A stretch of 64,000 nt of DNA, from positions 364,144 to 428,143 of the forward strand of contig NZ_CP132360.1 in the NCBI RefSeq assembly GCF_030758955.1, in the 5' to 3' direction. Shown in pieces: positions 10,672-16,869 of this stretch (its first letter is position 1; each line of letters opens with the position of its first letter). The notes below the pieces were generated by a model. It saw nothing but the letters and a program-made list of their open reading frames with translations. It did not search any database and was not told where the DNA came from. This DNA is from Agrococcus beijingensis. GTDB lineage: Bacteria > Actinomycetota > Actinomycetes > Actinomycetales > Microbacteriaceae. Position numbers and translations under genes: made by a program.

Positions 10672-11498
10672 CGCGGCTCGAGATGGGGCCGGCGCTGCTG
10701 TTCTGCCCCGGCGACCGCCCCGACCGCTTCGAGAAGGCGGCAGACAGGGCGGATGCGGTGATCCTCGACCTCGAGGACGCCGTCGGTGGCGACTCCAAGT
10801 CCGCCGCTCGCGACGCGATCCGCACGGCCACGCTCGACCCGCTGCGCACGATGGTGCGCGTGAGTGGCGCCGGCAGCGCCGGCTTCGACGACGACCTCGC
10901 CGCGGTCGCCGACTCGCCGTTCCGCACCGTGATGCTCGCGAAGGCCGAGAGCGTGCATGATGTCGACCGGGTGGTCGCGGCGGTGCGCGGCGTGCGGGTG
11001 GTGGTGCTGTGCGAGACGGCGCGGGGCGTGCTCGCCGCCGAGTCGCTCGCCGCGCACGCGCAGGTCGTCGGGCTCATGTGGGGCGCGGAGGATCTGGTCG
11101 CGTCGCTCGGCGGCACGTCGAGCCACGACGAGACCGGTGCCTACCGCGAGGTGGCGCGGCACGCGCGCAGCCGCATCCTGCTCGCCGCGGGCGCCTTCGG
11201 CCGCACGGCGATCGACGCGATCCGCACCGACATCGCCGACCTCGAAGGCGCCCACGCCGAGGCGCTCGACGCCGCGGCCTCGGGCTTCGGCGCGAAGGCG
11301 GCGATCCACCCGAACCACGTCGAGCCCTACCGCCGAGCGTTCGCGCCGAGCCCTGCGCAGCACGACGAGGCACGACGCATCCTGGCTGCGGCCGAGGCGA
11401 CGCCGGGCGTCTTCTCGTTCGAGGGTCGCATGGTCGACGAGCCGATCCTGCGGCACGCGCGCAGCGTGGTCGAGCGGGCCGAGGCGCTGGGCGGCTGA
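10668..11498 (+). CDS. HpcH/HpaI-family CoA-ester lyase (CitE-like)
   Basis: A 276-residue TIM-barrel lyase: LLFCPGDRPDRFEKA at the N-terminus, the metal-binding VILDLEDAVGG (about residues 30-40), LMWGAEDLVASLGG (about 137-150) and FGAKAAIHPNHVEPYRRAF near the C-terminus. Mycobacterial orthologues next to bkdABC and accA1D1 (Rv2498c type) cleave 3-hydroxyacyl-CoA esters such as (R)-HMG-CoA, and this gene closes an equivalent cluster. It would yield acetyl-CoA and acetoacetate as the last step of leucine degradation. The exact substrate is not provable from sequence alone. Confidence 0.87.
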   Translation: MTRLEMGPALLFCPGDRPDRFEKAADRADAVILDLEDAVGGDSKSAARDAIRTATLDPLRTMVRVSGAGSAGFDDDLAAVADSPFRTVMLAKAESVHDVDRVVAAVRGVRVVVLCETARGVLAAESLAAHAQVVGLMWGAEDLVASLGGTSSHDETGAYREVARHARSRILLAAGAFGRTAIDAIRTDIADLEGAHAEALDAAASGFGAKAAIHPNHVEPYRRAFAPSPAQHDEARRILAAAEATPGVFSFEGRMVDEPILRHARSVVERAEALGG

Positions 11499-11528
11499 GC
11501 CAGCCAGGCGCCACCCCACGCTCGCGCC

Positions 11529-12239
11529 TCAGGCGCGCTCGCGCGACTTCGCGGCCATCGTCGCGAACGCCTCGACCTTCCCGGTCGGCCCGTGCACGAG
11601 CAGCAGGTCGCCGCGCTCGAAGCGCAGCTCGATCGTCGACAGGATCCAGCTGCCCTCGCGCTTGACCGCGCCGATGCCGACACCGTGCTTCACCTGCAGG
11701 CCCAGCTCGCGCAGCGGCACCCCGAGCAGGTCGAGCGGCGCCTCGAGCAGCACCGCTGCGTAGCCGGGCTCGACCTCGATGAACTCGGCCAGCGCGCCGC
11801 GCACCATGTGGGCGACGCGGCGACCCATGTCGGCCTCGGGTCGCACGACGTGCTGCACGCCCAGCTGCTGCAGGATCAGCGCATGCCGCTCATCGACGGC
11901 CTTCGCCCACACCTGCTTGACGCCCACACGCAGCAGCTGGCTGGTGGTGAGGATGCTGGCGGTCACGTCGGAGCCGATCGCGACGACCACCCGGTCGAAG
12001 TCGGCGAGCCCGAGCTGCTCGATGAGCTCGGGCTTCGTCGCATCGCCCGCGACGACGGCCGTGAGCCGCCCGTTCAGGTCTTGCACCGCATCCGCGTCGC
12101 TGTCGATGCCGAGCACCTCGGTGCCGTGCGCCATCAGCTCGAGGGCGAGCGCGGTGCCGAAGCGGCCGAGGCCGATGACCGCGACAGAGGTGGCCGAGCC
12201 GACGGTCGCCGGGTCGAAGGGGCTGCGGAGCCTAGCCAA
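11529..12239 (-). CDS. ktrA: Potassium uptake regulatory subunit KtrA/TrkA
   Basis: A 236-residue RCK protein. The Rossmann nucleotide-binding motif AVIGLGRFGTALALEL is at about residues 19-34, the acidic end of strand 2 is in GIDSDADAV, and an RCK_C domain spans about 150-230. It would form the cytosolic ring gating the KtrB channel in response to ATP/ADP or c-di-AMP. Its start overlaps the ktrB stop by 8 bp, so the subunits are coupled. It converges with the CitE-like gene 30 bp away. Confidence 0.93.
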   Translation of the reverse strand: MARLRSPFDPATVGSATSVAVIGLGRFGTALALELMAHGTEVLGIDSDADAVQDLNGRLTAVVAGDATKPELIEQLGLADFDRVVVAIGSDVTASILTTSQLLRVGVKQVWAKAVDERHALILQQLGVQHVVRPEADMGRRVAHMVRGALAEFIEVEPGYAAVLLEAPLDLLGVPLRELGLQVKHGVGIGAVKREGSWILSTIELRFERGDLLLVHGPTGKVEAFATMAAKSRERA

Positions 12240-13596
12240 TGATGGGCCTTTCCTTGGGCAGCTCGTACACGAGCCTGCGGGGGCGGAGGGCGAGCGTCGT
12301 GGCGACCGTGATGGGGCCGACGCGGCCGATGAACATGAGCAGGATCAGGATCAGCTGGCTCGGGGTGCCGACGGATGCGGTGATGCCGGTCGAGAGCCCC
12401 ACGGTGCCGAAGGCGCTGATCACCTCGAAGAGCACGCGGTCGTGGTCGATGTCGGTGAGCAGCATGATCGCGAGGGTCGCGGCGAGGCAGAGGGCGACCG
12501 ACAGCAGCGCGACGGTGATCGCCTCGCGGTGCACGGCGCGCGAGAGGCGCTTGCCGAACATCGTCACGGTCGGGTCGCCGCGCACCTCGGCGAGGATGAT
12601 CGCGAGCAGCACCCCGAAGGTGGTGATCTTGATGCCGCCGGCGGTGCCGGCCGGGCCGCCGCCGATGAACATCAGCACGTCCATCACGAGCAGGGTCTCG
12701 GGGCGGAACTGCCCGATGTCGAGGGCGTTGAAGCCGGCGGTGCGGGTCTGCACGGAGTGGAAGAACGACTCAAGGATGCGCGTGCCGGTCGGGTGGGTGC
12801 CGAGCGACCCCGGGTTGTTCCACTCGAGCGCCGCGATCGAGAGCGTGCCCACCAGCAGCAGCACGCCGGTGCCGATGAGCACGAGCCAGGTGTGCATCGA
12901 GAAGCGGCGCGGATGCGGTGCGTGCTTCAGGATCTGCATGAGCACAGGGAAGCCGAGGCCGCCGATGATGGTCGAGAAGGCGAGCGGCAGTAGGATCCAC
13001 GGGTCGTCGACGAAGCCCATCAGGTTGTCGCTGAAGAGCGCGAAGCCGGCGTTGTTGTAGCTGGAGACGGCGTGGAAGACGCCCAGCCAGAGCGCGTGCA
13101 GCGGGTCTTCGCCGCGGCCGAGCCAGAGGCGCAGCCAGAGCACCAGCGCGACGCCGCCTTCGACGACGAGGGCGATCTTGGCGATGCTGACGATGAGCCG
13201 GCCGACCGAGCCGATGCTCTCGGCGTGCGCCTCCTGCGCCGTGGTGAGGCGGGAGCCGAGCGTGAGGCGGCGGAGCACCAGGATGCCGATGAGGCTCGCG
13301 AAGACCATCACGCCGAGGCCGCCGAGCTGGATGAGCACAAGGATCACGACCTGGCCGAAGGGCGTCCAGTGCGCGGCGGTGTCGACGATCGTCAGCCCGG
13401 TCACGCAGGCGGCGGAGACGGCGGTGAAGAGCGCCTCGATCCAGCTCGCGCCTCCCGGGCCCTGCTTCGCCACCGGCAGCATGAGCAGGCCCCAGCCGAC
13501 GAGGTTGAGGCCGACGAACGCGAAGAAGATGCGCCGAGCGGGATGCTGCTGCTTCCAGAGCTCGAGGAGCCCCGAGCGGGGCCGTGTGGCTTGCAC
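12232..13596 (-). CDS. ktrB: Potassium/ion transporter membrane subunit KtrB/TrkH
   Basis: A 454-residue membrane protein with four M1-P-M2 repeats. Four selectivity-filter loops are visible: ACVTGLTIVDT, YNNAGFALFSD, RTAGFNALDIG and GTVGLSTGIT. Each carries the conserved filter glycine, and the third position is typical of Ktr channels. It starts at ATG 13596; a basic N-terminal stretch precedes the first helix (FFAFVGLNLVGWGLLMLP). It lies just upstream of ktrA on the minus strand and back-to-back with tRNA-Ala, so its promoter must lie within 13597-13677. Confidence 0.93.
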   Translation of the reverse strand: MQATRPRSGLLELWKQQHPARRIFFAFVGLNLVGWGLLMLPVAKQGPGGASWIEALFTAVSAACVTGLTIVDTAAHWTPFGQVVILVLIQLGGLGVMVFASLIGILVLRRLTLGSRLTTAQEAHAESIGSVGRLIVSIAKIALVVEGGVALVLWLRLWLGRGEDPLHALWLGVFHAVSSYNNAGFALFSDNLMGFVDDPWILLPLAFSTIIGGLGFPVLMQILKHAPHPRRFSMHTWLVLIGTGVLLLVGTLSIAALEWNNPGSLGTHPTGTRILESFFHSVQTRTAGFNALDIGQFRPETLLVMDVLMFIGGGPAGTAGGIKITTFGVLLAIILAEVRGDPTVTMFGKRLSRAVHREAITVALLSVALCLAATLAIMLLTDIDHDRVLFEVISAFGTVGLSTGITASVGTPSQLILILLMFIGRVGPITVATTLALRPRRLVYELPKERPIIG

Positions 13597-13677
13597 GAGC
13601 GATGAGCATACGCCCGTCGATGTGACTTCAAGCCCAAACTTGTTGTACAGTTATCTGGTTGCTCCGAGAGCAGCTGA

Positions 13678-13753
13678 GGGTCTGTGGCGCAGCTGGTAGC
13701 GCACCTGCATGGCATGCAGGGGGTCGGGAGTTCGAGTCTCCCCAGATCCACCA
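13678..13753 (+). tRNA. alaT: tRNA-Ala (anticodon GGC), CCA encoded
   Basis: A complete cloverleaf. The acceptor stem is gggtctg / cagatcc (one G-U), the D-arm is gcgcagctggtagcgc, the anticodon stem cctgc/gcagg encloses ATGGCAT (anticodon GGC), and the T-arm gggag-ttcgagt-ctccc is perfectly paired. The discriminator is A, followed by an encoded CCA. The 3' part (13716 onward) is repeated at 37120-37160, so this gene is the integration site of the island, and its 3' end was probably supplied by the element. Confidence 0.96.
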
Positions 13754-13756
13754 AAA
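13716..13756 (+). repeat. Left attachment site (attL) of the island, in the tRNA-Ala 3' end
   Basis: The 41-bp sequence covering the 3' anticodon stem, variable loop, T-arm, acceptor and CCA plus AAAA recurs as a direct repeat at 37120-37160 with a single difference (T here, C there, at the 24th base). This is the classic layout for tyrosine-integrase insertion into a tRNA gene. Confidence 0.92.
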
Positions 13757-13779
13757 CCCCCGTCTGACCGGGGGTTTTT
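13754..13779 (+). terminator. Rho-independent terminator after tRNA-Ala (island side)
   Basis: The inverted repeat aaacccccg / cgggggttt, with a TCTGAC-type loop and a run of five T, follows the CCA end directly. Because the tRNA 3' end probably came with the island, this terminator is probably island-borne. A different terminator sits after the right att copy. Confidence 0.85.
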
Positions 13780-13958
13780 CGGTAGGGCGTCCGGTTCCAC
13801 TTGCGCGTGGCAGCGCGAACCGGCCAAGTTACTCGGGTCCGCCGCGGCGGGGTGTCTGGCGTGTCCCGGTGTGCCCCGTCTGCCCCCTGCGACTCCCGAG
13901 CACTCCCAAGGTTGGCCGGATCGGCCCGTTTCGCACCGCCTATGTCGTTAGCGTGACG

Positions 13959-14189
13959 ATGAACGACATCCCAGTCAGCGGAGCCGACCCCGTGCGAACC
14001 GACCTCTTCGGGTATCCGCCCGGCGTCCTGCTCACCGAGCGGGAGCTCGCCGCGGCGATCCACATGAGCAGCAAGACCCTGCAGCACTGGCGCTACACCC
14101 AGCAGGGGCCGCCATTCGTCCGGCTCGGCCGGCACGTGCGGTACCGCGTCAGCGACGTCACCGAGTGGATCGAGCGCAACCGTGGCTAG
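13959..14189 (+). CDS. Excisionase-like HTH DNA-binding protein (AlpA/HTH_17 type)
   Basis: A 76-residue protein read from ATG 13959. It has a MerR-like winged helix: VLLTERELAAAIHMSSKTLQ (residues about 22-41), then PPFVRLGRHVRYRVSDVTEWI, the usual wing-and-helix pattern of small excisionases. An in-frame extension upstream overlaps the tRNA and is rejected. It overlaps the integrase start by 8 bp, so both are co-expressed. It is the likely recombination directionality factor of the island. The ribosome site is poor. Confidence 0.82.
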   Translation: MNDIPVSGADPVRTDLFGYPPGVLLTERELAAAIHMSSKTLQHWRYTQQGPPFVRLGRHVRYRVSDVTEWIERNRG

Positions 14190-15372
14190 GCCGCCGCTGC
14201 CGCCCGGTTCCTGGGGCGCCGTGCGCTACTACCCGCAGCCGAACGGCCGGGTGCTCGCCCGTAGCCGCTACCGCGATCACGCGGGCAACTACCACCCGCT
14301 CCGCGCCACCGCGGAGACGGCGGAGGCGGCCGAGCGGCTGCTGAAGTCCCGCGCCGCGGTCGGCGTGCGCGACGGCGCCTGGATCACGCTCGACTCCCGG
14401 GTGACGCAGCTGGCCAAGTGGTGGCTCGCGGGGCTCGAACTCGCCGGCCGCCTGCAGCCCGGCACGCTGGAGAACTACGCGTTGGACGCCCGGCACACCG
14501 CGGACGTCTTCGGGAATCTGCGGCTGCGCGAGCTGACCGTGCTGGTGGTCGACTCGGTGCTGCTCGAGCTGGCGGGCACCGATCCGCGGCTCGCGTACCG
14601 CGTCCACGGCACCCTGCGGCGCATGTGCGCAGACGCGGCGCGCGTGGGCGTGCTCACGTCGAACCCGGTCGAGCACGTCCCCGCCCCCCAGGTGCCGACG
14701 TCGACGCCGTACACGCTCAACCCGGAGCAGGCGGAGTACCTGCGGCTCTTCCTCGCCCGCTGGCTGGCCGAGCGCGCCAAGCCCGGCCCCCGCCCGGACG
14801 CGCGGATCGTGCCGATGGTGGACATCCTGCTCGCTACCGGCATCCGGATCGGCGAGCTGCTCGCGCTGCGCCAGCGGGACATCGACCTGGAAGGCAGGCC
14901 GCCGACGCTGCTGGTCGGCGCGACGCTGATCGAGGACGCCCGGGGCGGGCCGCAGTGGCAGGACCACCCCAAGGCGAAGGGCCAGCGGCGGCGCCTCGTC
15001 CTCCCGGCGCTGGCCGTCGACGCGCTGGCGCCGCTGCTGACCCCTGAGGACCCCGACCGACCGGTCTTCCCGAACCGCAAGGGTGCCTGGACCCGCCCGA
15101 ACCACGTCGAACGCATCCTCCGGTCCTTCGCGGCCGAGTCGGGCGGCCGGCTCCGGTCGATGGGCATCGACCCCGACGAGGTGACCCCGCACCTCTTCCG
15201 TCGCACGCTCGCCACCATGATTGCCAACGAGGCGAACGTCGACCGCGCCAAGGAGCAGCTCGGGCACGCGTCCCGATCGACCACCGAGCGCCACTACATC
15301 ACCCCGCCCGACGTGGTGGGAGCCTCCGCGGCGCAGATCGTCGATCGCCACTTCGGTGCCAATCGCCGCTGA
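14182..15372 (+). CDS. int: Tyrosine recombinase (site-specific integrase)
   Basis: A 396-residue integrase starting at GTG 14182. The N-terminal region resembles AP2-like arm-binding sequence (RSRYRDHAGNYHPLRATAET), followed by a SAM-like core-binding domain (about 70-165) and a catalytic domain (about 170-390). The catalytic set is visible: Arg in ATGIRIGELLALRQRD, HLFRRTLAT (His-x-x-Arg), LGHAS (second His) and Tyr in STTERHYI. It is next to the tRNA-Ala att site and is presumably the enzyme that inserted the island. Intact as far as can be read. Confidence 0.95.
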   Translation: MARPPLPPGSWGAVRYYPQPNGRVLARSRYRDHAGNYHPLRATAETAEAAERLLKSRAAVGVRDGAWITLDSRVTQLAKWWLAGLELAGRLQPGTLENYALDARHTADVFGNLRLRELTVLVVDSVLLELAGTDPRLAYRVHGTLRRMCADAARVGVLTSNPVEHVPAPQVPTSTPYTLNPEQAEYLRLFLARWLAERAKPGPRPDARIVPMVDILLATGIRIGELLALRQRDIDLEGRPPTLLVGATLIEDARGGPQWQDHPKAKGQRRRLVLPALAVDALAPLLTPEDPDRPVFPNRKGAWTRPNHVERILRSFAAESGGRLRSMGIDPDEVTPHLFRRTLATMIANEANVDRAKEQLGHASRSTTERHYITPPDVVGASAAQIVDRHFGANRR

Positions 15373-15398
15373 TGGCGCGCCCGGGCACGCTGGCTCGA

Positions 15399-16193
15399 CT
15401 ACGCGTCGGCGAGGAACCCGGCCAGGCATGGGATCGACAGCGCGTGATGGAGGTCGTTGTCGGTGAACCGCCGGCGATGCGGCAGCTCCGCGTCTCGCAG
15501 GCCGGTCAAGGCGTCGTAGCGGCCCTCTCCCACGTCCCCGGCGCGAATCTCCCGGACGGCAGCGCTCGCCGCTTCCTTCCGTTTCGCGAGCAGCAGGCGC
15601 CGAAGGAGGGCACCACAGTCGCCGCTGCGGTAGCGGCGGGTGCCGTCCTCCAACAGCACGAGGCCGCACATCGCCCGGGCGCCGGCGTCGCGATCGCCCC
15701 CGAGCAGCAGCCGGAAGGCGGCCGGCACGCGGCTGACCACCCATTGCACGGGGACGGCATCCAGCTCCGCGCCGCCGGCCAGGACCGGCAGCGCCTCAGC
15801 GAATGCCCGCGCATGCTCCGGCAGCATCGCCGCGTCGTAGAGCGCCAGCAGATCGCCCGGATGCGCGGCGGCCATACCTTCCAGCCGCTCCGACCAGGCC
15901 AGCCCGACCGCGCCCCACAAGTACTCACGCTCCCCGAACTCCTCGGCACGTCCGAGCTGCAGCAGGTGCCCGGCGGCGTCCCTCCCGCGCGTGATCAGCG
16001 AACGCGTGGCAGTGGTCACATCGGTGCCCGCCGCGACGTCCTCCAGCCACGTCGGCAGTCCCGACTGCTCGAGGTTGAGCGTCTCGCGGCGGAGCCGGAT
16101 AGACGCCCCGGACCGGGCCTGGACGTCTTCGGCGAGATCCAGGAGTTCGCGGTAGTGGGCGCGAGGCCCTGCGCCCGTTCGGCCGGCGCGCAA
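15399..16193 (-). CDS. Hypothetical protein, possibly the 3' part of an interrupted gene
   Basis: A 264-residue helical, Ala/Leu/Arg-rich protein with no recognised domain; segments such as HYRELLDLAEDVQARSG and EYLWGAVGLAWSERLEGM look like genuine helices. The only start near the N-terminus is TTG at 16193, and it follows, in the same frame and with no gap, the TGA that ends the 163-residue frame upstream. Either this is a second gene started by re-initiation at TTG, or both are one gene broken by a nonsense codon. No ribosome site precedes the TTG. It faces the integrase gene tail to tail. Confidence 0.5.
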   Translation of the reverse strand: MRAGRTGAGPRAHYRELLDLAEDVQARSGASIRLRRETLNLEQSGLPTWLEDVAAGTDVTTATRSLITRGRDAAGHLLQLGRAEEFGEREYLWGAVGLAWSERLEGMAAAHPGDLLALYDAAMLPEHARAFAEALPVLAGGAELDAVPVQWVVSRVPAAFRLLLGGDRDAGARAMCGLVLLEDGTRRYRSGDCGALLRRLLLAKRKEAASAAVREIRAGDVGEGRYDALTGLRDAELPHRRRFTDNDLHHALSIPCLAGFLADA

Positions 16194-16685
16194 TCAGGCG
16201 GCGACTGCCGCGATCGCCATGCTGCGATCGCCGATCTGCATATTCGTGATCACGGCGGCCGCGCTCGCGTGTCGGCTGGCTTGCACCTGGCGCCAAGGCC
16301 CTTCAAGCGCCAAGCGGTCTTCCGGCTCGAGGTCCCGACGGTCCAGGCCGAAATCGACCCGCCGCAGGGGGTCCAACGGTCGTTCGCCGAGAGCGACCCG
16401 GATACTCGTCAGGGCAACCGCGTCGCGTTCAGTTTCGAGCCAGCGTGCCGCGTGGACGTACCTGCCGATGCGCCCCTGCGGCTCGCAGTGCGGGCGCGGC
16501 GGCAGATGTGCTGTGGCAAACGCGCCGCTAGCCGGTTGCTCGAAGTGTTCGATCGAGAGTTGCGACCTGCGAAGCGTCGGACAGGTCGGGTCGCCGTGCA
16601 GGGTGTACCCGTGCGCGGAGCGATAGAACGGCACCTTCGTGCCGGCGAGGGGACCCAGCGGGATCTCGACTTCTGGCGCGGGCAT
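16194..16685 (-). CDS. Hypothetical protein, possibly the 5' part of an interrupted gene
   Basis: A 163-residue protein starting at ATG 16685. The N-terminal region has spaced Cys/His (HGYTLHGDPTCPTLRR, later PPRPHCEPQGRIGRY) that could bind metal, and a helical region follows. No family recognised. It is divergent from the SIR2-type gene, with 184 bp between starts. It ends at TGA 16196-16194, directly abutting an in-frame continuation of 264 residues; see the neighbouring entry for the two readings. Confidence 0.5.
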   Translation of the reverse strand: MPAPEVEIPLGPLAGTKVPFYRSAHGYTLHGDPTCPTLRRSQLSIEHFEQPASGAFATAHLPPRPHCEPQGRIGRYVHAARWLETERDAVALTSIRVALGERPLDPLRRVDFGLDRRDLEPEDRLALEGPWRQVQASRHASAAAVITNMQIGDRSMAIAAVAA

Positions 16686-16869
16686 GGCTCGAACATACTG
16701 GCCTCCGATGCGACCACAAGTGCGAATCCGAGCGGACCATCAGAGCGCCTTGACGCGGAGGAGAAGCGCAGAGAGCAACCCGGAGCACTGCCTTCGCCAA
16801 CGACCGCGCGTTGGCGTCGATTCAAGAAATGAACACCGACTAATCTGAGCACATGACTGCGGTGGCGCA

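Noticed and set aside
13659..14189. Long N-terminal extension of the excisionase-like protein
   Set aside because: It would be translated through the tRNA gene and its terminator; the ATG at 13959 begins the conserved part.
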